Below are positions 44,594 through 57,640 of a stretch of 64,000 bases of DNA, piece by piece. This stretch comes from Iris pallida (lineage: Eukaryota > Streptophyta > Magnoliopsida > Asparagales > Iridaceae): positions 35,968,497 to 36,032,496 of the forward strand of contig JANAVB010015600.1 in assembly GCA_029216955.1 (NCBI GenBank), read 5' to 3'. The first letter of the stretch is position 1. Each line of letters starts with the position of its first letter. A program made the position numbers and the translations under genes. The notes beneath the pieces were generated by a model. The model ran no database searches. It was not told the origin of the DNA and saw nothing but the letters and a program-made list of their open reading frames with translations.

Positions 44594-45640
44594 TCGCCGG
44601 CCAAGGGGAAGGCCTGGCGGAGGCCGACGTGGCGCACGACGGCGAGAGCATGCAGCAACAGCTCGCGCACGCACGGAGGAAGCTCCTGCGGCCTAGATCG
44701 ACGAAGGGGGCTGCCCTGGGGTCACCGAGGTGGGGGTGGCGCGGCGGCCAACCGTGGCGACGCAGACAAAAAGTGGTACGACGGCAGCAACTAGGTACGG
44801 AGGTGACATCGGCATGTTGCGCTTGACTAGGGGGTGTTAGGAGGAGGAAGGAGATGATTAAGTAAAGGAAGGAGAAGAAAATGAGGAGGAGGAGTTAGGG
44901 TTTGTAGGGAGGGTATCGGCTAAGAGGGGAGCTGTTGTTTGTATAAACGAAGGAGAGAGAGAGGGAGATGTGTTATTATGAAGAAGGGTTTGTTGTTGTA
45001 AAAAGTTGAGAGAGAGACTTGTTAGAATCTCTCTCAAATGTGATGTGTTGTTGAAGTAAGATTGGACAAGGGATTAGGTGTGTCATAGGTGGCTTTTCTA
45101 AAGCCATCTCTTGGACTTGGCCAAAAGAGGGTAAATTTTGAATGGTGAGGATTGAATGTGTCTTAATAGAAAATTTCCCTCTAACCTTTAGGAATAATGA
45201 TTTTGTCCATTAGGGTTAGGGTGTTGGCCCATTTAGCTATGGTCAAACAGATTTCAATAATTGACTTAAAAACTAAATATGAAAAGAAAAAGAAGATCGC
45301 AAATTTCATCTTTACTAATTTTTTATACTTTATTCTATATTTTTCTTTTATTGAGTCTAGAAAAATTGTGCGTCGGAATCATTGGCATTTAGAAGTTCAA
45401 TCCAAAAGCCCAATCCTTGATCCAGTCCTTGACGCAAACCAAACCAATATCGAAAAGCTAAACCAAACCAAAAAGACCAGAAACCCGAGCAATCGAACTC
45501 GGCTGGAGTTCTGTTCGAACTCGGACCGAACTCGGTCCCCTTGGATTTCTGCTGGTCAGAAACTTTCCGTAGTCTTTTGGATCTCAATTGTTCAAAATTA
45601 TGAACGTTAGCCTACTGAGTTATGTCCGAACTCTGTCTCA
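44594..45640. other. Flank: GC-rich block and G/A-rich leader-like sequence
   Basis: 44594-44828 continues the frame split by the Gypsy element. 44830-45050 is GAGG/GAGAGA-rich with TTAGGGTTTG (about 44896) and looks, on the minus strand, like a plant 5' UTR or the start of an LTR. A hairpin TTGAGAGAGA/TCTCTCTCAA lies near 45006-45039. 45060-45640 is AT-rich with no supported gene; the open frame 45197-45610 has no domain. Confidence 0.4.
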
Positions 45641-45924
45641 AAAATTCCTATAAAAAGAGAAGAATTTGTCATTTCTAATCACTTATTCAATCTTCATCTT
45701 CTCTATCTCTTTCTAAGCCTTCAATATACTTTAAAGAGCCAAAATCTTCAAATCTCCAAGACAACTCCTATTCTTCTAGTGTCAGTGGCTTTCGATCAAG
45801 AGTATACGAGTTGTACAAGCTTGACGTATAAAAGCTTTTCTCAGAAAGGTGTTGTTGAAGTTTGATCGTGAGCTCCGGATAAAAACACGACGGTGTTGAA
45901 GTTGGCATGTTCTTCAGAGTAAAG
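45640..45924 (+). repeat. Copia B 5' LTR, left part
   Basis: TATAAAAAGAGAAG at about 45651 is a likely TATA box, followed by a CT-rich leader. The LTR is interrupted at 45924/45925 by a solo LTR (TSD TAAAG) and resumes at 52580. The true left end was not found and may lie upstream. Confidence 0.5.
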
Positions 45925-47198
45925 TGTCATGCCCCGGTCGCATAGGACCGATCATCCTCGCTAAGACGTGATGCCGCGTGAGCCTAGATTGCGCTCATAC
46001 AAGGCAGGTTCCATAACGGTCGATTACAGGCTAAGAAACGGGGTCGTCGTACATAAGTCCCAAGCAGAAACATTAAATAATACCAGTAGAAATTTGAAGC
46101 AAAACACAAGTCATTCTATCAGCTCTTTATTGATATTGAAACAAAGATTACAATATGGCTCGAGGCCATGATTACAATCACTCAATCTCACTTTTCTCTA
46201 TGTTTACAAGTCACTCTGCTCTCTCTCATCTCTCAGTACAATTTGACGAGCCAGTGGATACTTCAGATAGGCGATGTCCATACATTATGTCCCGTATAAG
46301 TCCAGTCCATGAGGCCACTTGCCTCGAAACACCAAAAAACTTCGTGCCTCGACGCATCAAACGAGCTCCGCACCAACGAGCATTTACCTGTGCCTGCACA
46401 TAAAAACTGTGTGGGTATCAGTACTCAATTGTACTGGTAGAGTTTGATCCTCGTCCACCCATACAAAACTAACACATTCATTTACTTTGTGCAATATAAT
46501 CCTTGTGATTGTCTTTCTAATCTTGTCTTAGGATCAGTTTTAGGACATAGACGTCTGGTCTAATTTGTATCTCTAGACCATTCTCGTGCCAACAACATCG
46601 ATGTACTGACTCATGCTTGCCTTTTTGGCTTGCACACTTAGCAACTTGCCTACGCTTGTGTCGTAATAACACATCGGCTCTCGTGCTTGCATTAACAATA
46701 TATCAATATACTTGTCTTTTGTGCCATACTTCGGAATGCGACGACTTGGTCGTACCATAGATTCAGTGCATGCCCCATCATCGAGGCTGTGCATCACAAC
46801 TTAACACTGCTTAACCAAACTCGCCTTATGGTCCTTATTGACTTAACTCGAAATAACTCAGTCTGATTTATGCAACACTATATCAACGACTTAATACTCG
46901 ACGTCGCATCTCGTGCCGAAGCACGTGTCTTTGCCATAGCTAAATCTTAGGCTTTATATTGGCATTGCTACTGTGCATCCCTTCTTAATACAACTCGTGT
47001 CGTATATGTACTTCTTTTGATTCGATCGACACCGTACACATGGATTGCCGCTCAACATGCCAACTTATCTATATGAAAGGTTACTGGCATTAACTAGCCA
47101 TCGTAGACATAGCTAGAAATAGGGTGGGTCGGTCAATGCAGGTAGCTAGCCCCAATGACAGTCCACTAAATTTCTGGTTGCCTACCTAGCTCAGCTAT

Positions 47199-50100
47199 TG
47201 TCATGCTCCAGTACCAAAATACGGGAACGGACAAGGCCAGCTACATCATATAAGGTACGAATACGTCATACGGCGATTATGGCTGTCAATCTTGTTGGGT
47301 ATCCTAGCATACAATCAATCTATGACCTAATCCGATCTCATATCTACAGGCAATAATAATAAAATAACAGCAAGAGAGATAATCATATGGAAAAGTAGGA
47401 AATACTCATATGATAATCAAGAGTCTACAGTGCAAGATAATAATGTAGACGAGTATACCTTTCCACAGTTCCTAGTATGGTCTGGAACTGAAGAACATCC
47501 TCCAAGTCAAGTCTGGAAGATCCACATGGTTGGTCACAGGCAATCTGGGAACAATCCAGGGTTGGTCAGGCCAACCACAGCAAGTACGAGAAAGGAAGGC
47601 TCAAGGGCGGGCGAAGAAAAGCCAGCAGGATAAAATATAAAACAGAACAGATATGAATAGTAAATGAGGGTAAGAATCGTATGGTACCAATGCACGATAA
47701 AAATCCACAACTAATGTAGCTAAATAACCAAGAATCATCACAATCTCTCTAACATCCAATAATGCCTGCATCGCCAACTGGAACTCGATATCAGCCAGTT
47801 ATGCAAGCAATAGGCCAAACAATTTAGAGGAATAAGCGGCCACTCAAATGCCTACGGCTTTCTAACAATACAAGATATAGGAATCCTCAAATCGTACCGT
47901 CCCAGCAGGGCTAGCGAGGCCAAGTATAACAAGACACGATAAGCACCGGTCCCTCGTAAGGCCACCGTGCGAGCAAGAGAAGTGCATAGTGCATAATAGT
48001 AGTCGGATAATGCCATCCACTAGTGTGAACGATAACAACGTTCGTGGCGGTCAACCTGTAAATCATGACTAATGTCTGTATTAAGGCTAGTATTGTACGA
48101 TCTCGAGATTCTGTTCCCTTCCAATGCTTCTACCAGTTTAAGTTACCTAGATTATCCCTACAGTTATCCAGAATCACATGTCGTGGTCACATGATCATCC
48201 TCCTAGATGTCGTAACTTGGTACGGGAACGCTGAGTAAGAATCAACCTCGGCACCTATAGTCCCAGTTGTGATTCATTCTTAGTATTATACAACAAGCAA
48301 GCAAGCAATCTGACCACGCTAATAATAAGTCCAACTACCAAGGTACCCGTGCAGGTAATTATATCATATAGCTAGAATAACAGGATGGCATCGTGATGCC
48401 ATATAATCATGGAAGTAGCACCTCAAAGTGCCAGTAGACAAGGAGCACCACAGTGCAAAATTAGGGCAAGTACCTCAAAGGGTGACTTACAGCATGGATA
48501 CAAGTAGTCATGTCAGAAATAAAGACAAATCTGTCAATCATAAGAAGTCATATGCCCACATCGTGGCATGGATATCAGGTCAGGTACATGGTCGGGATCT
48601 CTACTAGAATGACATCTCAAGTACACATGGGAGCCTACAGCTCAAATCATCAAGTCGATCTATCCACCGGATCAATCTATCAGTAATCTCTCATCTACTA
48701 TGGAATAAATATTATGTCAGGAAATAGATCACCAGATACTAAGCTAATCACTATAATCAATGCTAGGCCCTTTGGTTCACAAGAATCCTCTGAATCAATA
48801 ATCATAAGCTATCAGCAAACAAGTCTCACAGCTATCAAGATATAGAAATCAAAACAGGTTTTGGGCGGTTAGGAAGTCGAGTAAAAAATATCATGTAATG
48901 ATGCCCTCTACATTCTCCTCGTTCTGCAAAACACTTGTACAATCATCAAAATCCAAGAATCCAAATAGTCATATCTGATCAGAATAAACGTTATTTGAAA
49001 GAAATGGCAACACTATCCAAGAGTCCACATGAGTCTATCAAATCAATATCCCGGGAATCGTAGTCCACATAATACTCAATCCTCAGACATATCCAAGGTC
49101 ACAATCCCGATACATAGGACAACTGCCAAACCTATCTAGCTAGACCAGGATAACTCCTAGAATGAATGGTCAGGGGACAAGAATATATTAATTAATGCCG
49201 CCAGAACAATTATAAGGATTGCACGAACCGCTCTGGAGCAGAGCCACAACCCTTAAACCAAACAAGGACCAGGGTTGCAGACCGTTCCTCAAATGGAACC
49301 GTGCTCCTCACGCTATCTGACGGACAAGACATATCAAGTAGCTAGGTGACTAATCTAGTCATAATTCTACCTAGCAGGTACTGGAATCAGGTAAACTATA
49401 CTACGATAAACGTGCATGCGTCTGGTTCAGCAAACCAAAGGAACGGTTCTGCCCAAATCTTCGAACCAAATTCCTGATCAAGAATTCTGGAAAAATTTGG
49501 CAGTCTTCTTTGTATTCTGGATGGGAGCCCCCAGTAAATTGAGGCTAAATCCACTCGGTACAACTCGTCGCAGAATCGCAAACCGAGAACACTAATTCCT
49601 GGGTTCCAATAGCACTACAATGCATACTAGAAACCAAACCATATCCGAGAACACTAAGTCTCGGCCTCTAGCAGCGCTACGATATGTACTGGGTGCCAAG
49701 CCAACAGATACAACAAGAATTGCCCCGCAGGGCGCATCAAGACCCACAGTCTTGTCCAAACCACAAGCATAGTCACAGAAAACAGTTAGCCAAGCCGTTA
49801 CCCGACCGCGAGTCGGACATAGGACATATAGAGACAATCCATACATGTGAGTTGTGCTCTTGTCCTCGAAGGTGTGGATGACCCGTCCGAGTTGTCCGAT
49901 ACGGTCATAACTCGGTATCGAACCATGTTATCCTAAGTTATCATCACGGCAGTTCTACTACTAAGCTATACTAATCATGGTTATACATTTACATTTATAA
50001 ATAAATTAAAAACAATTAACTCCAGGACGAGGGCAAGAGTCGTCGATGAGCAAGGGATACTTGCCTAGAGGGCTCGACTAGGTATGCAAGTCTTCGGCTA

Positions 50101-51331
50101 TCGCGATCCAAGGTTGCACGTCCATCGAATTCCTCAGAACACATAATAAACAATTATTAGCAAATAATAATAAAATATTAGAATAACTATGAGGGATGGC
50201 ATAAGGGTATACCGTGTGGGTTCCGCAAGCAGTACAGGGATCTGGCACAAAAACCGAGGCACGTGGATCGATACGAGCATGCAAATTGAGATGTGTACAT
50301 AAATCGAGATGATGCAAGATATAATATGACACGCAAATTAATACGGCACGAAAATAGGTATGTGTACGTCAATCGGTACGGTATGGATCACGAGATAGGT
50401 ACAAAGGCCGAGGCACAAAAATTGCGACAACATGTGAACCGAAATAACACGGTGCCCGAGGCAGCACGGGGCTCGAGGCATCCTGCTGCCCGAGGCAGTG
50501 CGTGGATCGGGATGGCACATAAATTATGGTACACATACCATAAGGCTGTACGCGGATCGAGGCAACACAAAACCCGAGCAGCACGGGGCCCTAAGAGTCC
50601 CGCTGCTCGAGGCAGCGTGCCCCTAGGTGCACACAAAATGAAAAAGAGGGGAGAGGGGTGCTCGGGTCATCGTCGATAGGGCTCGAGCCAGTCCGCACGT
50701 CGGCGTGGCCTAGCATGGCAAGAGACATAGGGAGGGAGGCCGGAGAAGCTCACCGGGGCTCGGCCAGGTCGGGTCGACTCCCGGCGGAGGGAGGAGACAG
50801 AGAGAGAGAGGGAAACAGTTGGGATCCCTCGCTGGCGGAGGAGAAGCCGCAGCAACTGGCGCTGTTGGAGGTGTTCGACGAGGTCGGCCGGCCCACCGAC
50901 GGAGGAGACGAAAGGCAGAAGCAGCTCGTGGTGGTGGCGGCCATGAGGTGATGGTGGTTGGAGGAGATGGCGGCCATGGTGGCGGAGGAGATGAAGACAA
51001 CGAGGATGGTGGTGGCTGTGGTGGAAGTGGCGACCATGGCGGTGGCGGAGGCGCCGGATGGAGGAGGCCAGGAAGAAGAGAGGGAGGGGGCTGGTTCCAG
51101 AGAGGGAAAAGTGAGCAGGAGGGAGGAGTCGAAAGTGAGAGAAAGAAGTGAGCTGAGAAAAAGAGAGAGGAGAGTGAGGATGGGGGGTTCTGCTCCAGTG
51201 AGGAAAGGGGAGAAAGAGAGAGAGAGAGACAGAGTATTTTCGGGAGAGAGAGGAAGAAAAATTGGGGGGCGGCTGTGAGTGTGTGGGTGAGTGTTAGGGT
51301 TTGGTTTTGGGGAAAGGGGTAGATGTAGGGA

Positions 51332-51380
<49 letters not shown>

Positions 51381-51495
51381 GGGATAAAATTCACATCCAA
51401 GAAAATAATAATAAAATTATAAGTATACCCAAATTTAAAACCCTCAAAATATGAAAATTTAATCATAATCCTATTTTCAAAATAGGGTGGTGAAA
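47199..51495 (-). mobile_element. Solo LTR, Tekay-like, nested in another solo LTR
   Basis: On the minus strand it starts TTTCACCACCCTATTTTG (TG changed to TT; compare TGTCACTACCATATTTT at 56275) and ends GGAGCATGACA. Flanks GCTAT (47194-47198) and ACTAT (51496-51500) match at 4 of 5. 4297 bp. Layout on the minus strand: AT-rich start with an (ATA)n tract, GC-rich block (about 51290-50640), a CGAGGCA-motif stretch (50640-50230), then AT-richer tail. Pro/Val/Gly-rich open frames in the GC block have no domain and are not called as genes. Confidence 0.7.
51332..51379. repeat. (ATA)n microsatellite
   Basis: 16 uninterrupted AAT/ATA units. Confidence 0.9.
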
Positions 51496-52579
51496 ACTAT
51501 ATCGTGTTTCCTCCATGGCCAGATCGATTCATGTGGCCACAGGTTGTCGTCCGAAGAAACATCGCCCTTGTGCACAAGTTGTTAATGACCACGCACCTAT
51601 GAGACTTTATCTAGACTTACGTAAATGTATGGCCTAACTTGTGGAATGACTCAAATCATATCATGTAAAACGTGCATCAGAACCATGAGGCTCCCAAACG
51701 ATGGACCGCCTCGGCGATAAACCATCGCTTGAACTTTTCGTTCTCTTAAAATCTAGGAAACGACTATTGCATAGCCTTCCTACTTAACTTGAATAGAACA
51801 TGTTCCTTACGTACCATATACCGTGGCTAATTTTTACTGAACCAACTGTGGCTCATGCCTTAAACCAACTTGTGTTCTATACGACACTATCGCCCAAGTC
51901 ATACTTTATATGACGAGCCTTGAGATCGTGGGACTATGTGACTTAGACAACCGCCGAAAACATAGGACAGTGCTTGCTATGACTTCGATAGCCTAGCAAA
52001 ACTCTTGCCTAACTCAATCGTGCAACAACTTAACCCATGGAACTCACAAAGGCTATGCCAACCCTTGCATCGTAGAAATGTGCACTAAGACTTGAGGGAC
52101 ACTTTGTCAATGTCAAGTATTGGACGATGGGACCGTGCATGCTTTATCAAGCATTTATAAATGCGACGCCTATGACTTAGGCTAAGTTCATAGCTTCGTG
52201 GCAACTTAAACCAACTTTTCTTCTCCCAAGCCACGGGACAAAGGACCGAGTGTCATTTTGAAAGCATATCGTACAATATTTCTAAGCCGACCGTGGGACC
52301 TTTCTATATTCTTAACTCATTCGACCGACTTGGAATTATTCCTTTAGCTATGTGTATTCGTCTCTTTTATTATCAAGCCTACTTGTGCAATTGAAAACTT
52401 TCATTTTATTAGTGTGAAGGCCAAGCTAAGGCAAGTTCACCGAAGGCACCCACCTTTAGTGAGGAGTCACCTCGACCGAGCAGGACTTCGAGCAGCCATT
52501 GTATGGCTAAATTAATCTGAACGTCGTTGGCATTTCGATTTCTTCGATTGAGCTGAGCGGGATGGGGCATTACATAAAG

Positions 52580-52838
52580 CACGCGGTATAATCTCTATTC
52601 AAAATAGTGGATTATAGCGAGCAAGAGTTCTCGCGAACTGGACTAGTCCTCTCAGAGGGAAATCAGTATAAATCTATTGTGTCTACGTATTGCTTTCTTG
52701 CCTCCACTACTTATTGCTTTTCTTCATTACATTTAAGTTTGATTACATATATTTGCTTCACCTGCTTAGTTTTTAAATTGGTAAATATTTTCTACTGTAC
52801 TCTATTCACTCACCTCTAGAGGTACCATAGATCATACA
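52580..52838 (+). repeat. Copia B 5' LTR, right part
   Basis: Begins CACGCGGTATAATCTCTATT and ends ATCATACA just before the primer site. Taken with 45640-45924 it gives a continuous Copia-type LTR 3' region. Confidence 0.65.
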
Positions 52839-52840
52839 AT

Positions 52841-52851
52841 TGGTATAGAGC
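52841..52851 (+). promoter_or_regulatory. Primer-binding site of Copia B
   Basis: TGGTATAGAGC, one base short of TGGTATCAGAGC (initiator Met-tRNA), two bases after the LTR end. Confidence 0.75.
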
Positions 52852-52886
52852 ACAATTTATCTCTAATCGGATTAAAACTCCTTGAT

Positions 52887-53162
52887 ATGGCATCCCTATA
52901 TCCAAGCAATTGTGAAGGTCAATCAACAAATAGGCCACCCCTATTTGATGGCATAAACTACACGTACTGGAAGACACGTATGAGCTTTTACCTCAAGTCT
53001 CTTGATTTCAATTTATGGTCGATTTTCATGAATGGTTATAAGAAACCACTACCTATTACGGTAGAAGGTGTTCTAGTTGAAAAACCATTTGATAGATATA
53101 CTGACAATGAAAAGAAACAAGCCAGTCTTGATGCAAAAGGGCTAAAATGCATATATTCATAG
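52887..53162 (+). pseudogene. Copia B gag, 5' fragment
   Basis: ATG at 52887 starts 91 codons: NRPPLFDGINYTYWKTRMSF is the typical N-terminal (DUF4219-like) signature of plant Copia gag, followed by NLWSIFMNGYKKP. About 50 bp downstream of the primer site, as usual. The gag frame is lost near residue 88, where sequence of the coding-less LTR family begins; the last residues and the stop come from that sequence. No pol follows. Confidence 0.85.
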
Positions 53163-55410
53163 GACGCCTAAAATATGTGTATGATCCAAACTAAGATGTA
53201 TGATTCAGACGATAGTGGCACGAGATCATGAAAGACGAACCTTGTTTTGAGTGATATATTATGTAATGTCCCGCTCCACATGGGGCATTACGTTGAGTTG
53301 TTGACTCAAAGAGTTGTGTTGACCCGATAAAGTTTCGATGTGAATCGATGTAAGATTATGTTGGCCCGAAAGAAGCTTTGAGTCGATTCGAATCTATATA
53401 TCGAGGCGATGCAAAGCATAAGCTCAATTCGAAGAAATATTAATCTTAGTTGATTTCGTGTGCAAGCTATGCTTTTACGTTGGATTATAAGAGGTCGACA
53501 TTTTGCCTTATTTGCAATGGTGCCCGCAAAACCAAATAGTCGCCTTACAACGGATTATGACATAGGCACGGTAGGCCTAATCGGTCGAGTAGTTCAATGG
53601 AACACGAAGTGTTCGAATGGTTAAGTCAAAAGAGTTGGTCATACAATAAAGTTAAGGAATCGACCCGCATCAACTCGGCAAAGTGACAACGCGTATCTGC
53701 TTAAGGTGGGCGGTTCTTGACCCTTCTACCTACTCCTTCATGCCTAATAAAATGTATCCTTGTATGCATATTCTACTATCGAGTTAACGAGCATAGCTCA
53801 AATCGAGTAAACGTCTTAGTGTGCGTCGAACATTAAGATAGAATATTAAATATTGAACAATTGAGGCAACATACATCAAGTACACGAGTCGCAATAGGAC
53901 ATTGATGCTAGAACATTGAAAGACAATATTGAGATATGCATCAAGTGCACAACTTGAAAGAATATTAAACACCAAGGCATAGAACATGGAAATACGGTAT
54001 CGAAGTGTGCATCGAATGCACGACTCGAAAGAAGGAGGATATATGTGTCAAAGTGTGCGTATATGCACGAGACTCATAATAGATGGCTTCATTACGAAGA
54101 GGACAATTGTGGCACAAATGTTGTGACAGAACTATCAAATGTGGCATGGCGCCTTCGAAATGCTTGGGACATTCGGGTCGATCGCTGATGAACAATGAGT
54201 TGGGGCATTATGCCAATGGAATAGAGATAGGCAAAGTTGTTTGGTTGTACAAAACCCAGGCATGTATTGCATGGTCAATGGACTCGGCTGGCTCGTGCAC
54301 AGGCGTTGCTTCCCTCGAACGTAGGATCGCAGGGGCACCGGGACCGTTCGACCGTAGGGGGAATTAAGGAGTACTCGTGGTGCACTTCATTCAGACGGAT
54401 TGTGCCCTCCTATTTATGTCATAAGCCACAATACTAGTAAGTCAGGTTCCTTTGGATATTGGGCTAGCAATTCGTGTCAAAGCGACTACAGGCTTACACG
54501 TTAAGATACCAGTCCATTACGACGTGGAACATCGTGACCTTTCATATAGATAGGGCTGGTGAACTTGAGATTTGTATTGGGTGTAGGTGCAAGTCCTACC
54601 ACCTTTATGATTATGCTAAGTTTGTTGGTTGATTAGGTAAATTGCTATTAATTATAGGCTTGGCGGATGGAGATAAAAACATGCATGATTATTATGCTTA
54701 TATTCATGATATGTCTAACCGTATCTGTTGCGGGGACACGGTACTGGACACATTATGATTCAATTGCTATCAATAACATGCTTTACTGCTTTAAACTTTG
54801 CCATAAAATTGATCCTAAGACAATAATAGAAAGATCACAAAATAAAAATGCATGCTTCACTACATTTACTTAGTATTGGTTTGGGCGAGTGGGTCTTGAT
54901 CAGTACAGCGAGGAAAAAATTACTAATCCCCCACTAGTTTGCTCGCAGGTTCAGGATATGTTCGGTTCGGGGCGGGACTTGGCTTGGACGCGTCGAGGCA
55001 TGGAGTCCTTAGCGTTTCGAGACGAGCTACCGTGTTGGCGTTTGGACTTACAACATGGAGATGTTTGGTCGAAGACTACTTGTTGGCTATAAAGAGGCAT
55101 AATATATGGAATAATATAATCCTTTATGAGCTAGAGAGATCATGAGTGTTGTAAACCAATGTACATTGTTTATGAGTTGGGCTATTCAGCGGCCTTGTAA
55201 CCTTCAATTCATTTATCAATAAAAGAGCTTGTTATTATATAATATGTTTTCTTCCGTTGTGAATGCTATCAATTTGAGATAAACACTACGTGAACCAGTT
55301 ATCTAGTCTTGCATGAGTACAACTCCAAGCTCGTGCGCAATTACGCTCCAGCGAGGATGATGATTTGGGTGAAATCCAGCAAGGACGAGCAATTTTTTGG
55401 GTCGGAGTGT
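53150..55410 (+). mobile_element. Truncated coding-less LTR element: internal end plus 3' LTR
   Basis: 53150-53271 resembles 20535-20803 (shared GGACGCCTAA..ATATG..GATCCA..ACTAA). An LTR follows from TGTAATGTCCCGCTCCACAT at 53272, related to those at 16272 and 45925, with the AATAAAAGAGCTTG polyadenylation context near 55219 and the terminal AGCGAGGATGATG block near 55352. The end near 55410 is approximate. The start of the LTR has a dyad GTAATGTCCC/GGGGCATTAC. No TSD was found; the left side joins Copia B gag directly. Confidence 0.65.
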
Positions 55411-57164
55411 GTATAAATCTTTAATTATTATCTATCAATAAATTTTGATTATTACTGTTACTAGTTAATTCTATTTTATTTTTTATTAATTTCCAAGTCC
55501 GTTAATAGTTAGCTAATGATACTTGCCAAGGTTATTTGCTGAAATTATTTACTAATGAGTTTTAGCCTATGTTACCAAGAGAAAGGATTAATTGCAGTTT
55601 ACTTATTCTATTAGTAGTTAATCTAACTAATTAGTTAGTTATGGTTAGTTACAATTTGGTTACTATTTTAGGCTAAATGCCTCCAGATCTGTATTTAATT
55701 ACTGGTGTGCCATCAAGAGATAACTTATGGAGCACCCTTATTATTTTATTATAAATAATTGGTCAGCACAGTTCCAATGCAAATTCTATTTACTGTTATA
55801 CTGATACTATCAGCAGTCACATCCACAGTTCCTTTCAGTGGCTGAGTGCCATCGTGCATCGTCGTGAGCCGACCAGAGCTTCGCCGGACTTTACCGTCCA
55901 CCACCAGATCAAGATCTAGCAGCCATGAGCTCGTTATCCACCATTCGATGGATCCACGTACACCACGCCATAATCGAAGCCGCCGCCGATCGACGGTCGC
56001 CGCCACAGTTCTGACTCAGATCCAAAGACTTGAGCTTCCACTCATCCGACCGGATCTTTTTGACCGAGCCACCAGGAAACCTCTGCCTCATCAGAGATGA
56101 CGACCTCGCCAATGAAGCCACTGCTGGACAGAGGCCCTCGCCTCGACTGTCGAGCTCTCGAGACTCGAGTGCTTTCTCGACTGGTGTGTTGTCTTGAAGA
56201 CCGTATGTGTCCCATCGATTTTTGTGTTACCCCTTCGAAGAACGTGTTTTCTTCGTGGAACGAGCTGCTTCTCATGTCACTACCATATTTTAGTCTTGAG
56301 GGTATTTTGGTCATTTTGATTTTTGTGAATTATTTTATTAATTATTGCATTGGTGTTATAATTTTTGACTTTTGCTAGTTGTGACTTTAGAGACTAGTCT
56401 AGAGTTTGACTTTGACTTTAGTGACTTAGTTAGCATGGTGTAGGACCCTAATGTGACTTAAGTTAGATTTAGTTGACTTGGGTGTGGCTAGGGTTCATGA
56501 GAGGATTGGAAGAAATAGGTATTTTTGACTTATAGCTAAGGGGTTGTTCTAGCTAGTTGGTGAACTTAGCTCAAGCCCATTTACATGAAACCCTAGACCC
56601 CCACATGGCCAGCCACCACAGCCTATTCCTAACCTAAATTCAGCATATTTAATGTCTCTTCACACACACTTGCCTCTTTTAGAAACTTTCCTTTAGGAAA
56701 CCCTAATTTCTTTCCTCTTTCATTATTTCTCCACCAAATTGATCCTAACCTTTTGCATTGGGATCCAAATCTAGAGTAGAAGGAGAAAGAGGCTAGCTTA
56801 CAAGAAAGAGAGCTCATTGGGACATAGCTTGAGGAAGGAGACTTTGCTATTTGGGGGTTTTTCTTGGAGATTGGATCCCTATAGGTAATTCCTAAAAATC
56901 ACTCTAAAACCCTGATTTTATTCGATAGATGCATCCATCTAGGTGTCCCCTAGCTATAGGAGAAGTTTGGTAGAAATTCGTGTCAATTTGGTGTCCGTAT
57001 CGGATACGTATCATAGCTTGTATGTAGGTGTTTGATAAAATGCCCATGCGAGATTTTATTTCTGTTATTCCAAAACTATTTAAATAAAATTGTAGATCTA
57101 TGTGTATACTTTAATTTTCATAAAGGAATGTATGTATTTTTGTGTCTGTTTCGTATCCACGAGC

Positions 57165-57640
57165 AACTGGACACGCTCGCACGCGAGCCGTACCCATGCC
57201 CTGCTGCTCGAGTTCTCTGTGGGACACGACACATCACTTGGAGACACGAAACTTGGTGTGCGGCTAGGGCTAGTGACTGACACGACACCCCTAAAGTGTT
57301 AGGTCATATCGTGTCGAGTCGGATACGTGCTAGCCACTCTATTGAACCACATACGCACACACACGTGGAAACCTCCAACTGATATGTGCACTATATCGCG
57401 CCTACACGTGTCGTGGTGTTGTGTCAGGCTACTGGACACGTAGCACTACATCCCCTCTACCCTATGACGTGAGCACGTGACACGAAGTGTCGTGTGTCAT
57501 GTCTACGATGACACGAACTCACTGTACTATATTCTGATACACAGCGTGCACTATGTGTGTTCAAATTGATTAGACACGTTCGTGTCCACTTGGTAGGACA
57601 CGAACACCCCACCCAGACATGTATGCACATGTGTGACACC
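57165..57640. repeat. GACACG/CGTGTC-dense block
   Basis: At least a dozen GACACG, CACGTG or CGTGTC hexamers in both orientations (for example TGGACACGCTCG, CACGTGTCGTGG, GTGACACGAAGTGTCGTG). Similar blocks occur at 27945-28015, 33779-33955, 42052-42225 and 62530-62650. Confidence 0.75.

Larger units (their letters stand above)
45925..52574 (-). mobile_element. Solo LTR of the coding-less family, TSD TAAAG, itself split
   Basis: The plus-strand left end is TGTCATGCCCCGG and the right end GGGCATTACA. TAAAG is repeated exactly at 45920-45924 and 52575-52579. On the minus strand it aligns with the LTR at 16272: shared start (TGTAATGCCCCATCCCGCTC), polyadenylation context (complement near 46118) and 3' end with AGCGAGGATGATCGG. 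Minus the nested 47199-51495 it is about 2.35 kb, as expected for this LTR. Confidence 0.85.

Noticed and set aside
50700..51466. A 238-codon frame on the minus strand and Gly/Glu-rich frames on the plus strand
   Set aside because: Same kind of GC-rich LTR block; the frame runs through an (ATA)n tract and a polyserine/proline stretch, with no recognisable domain.
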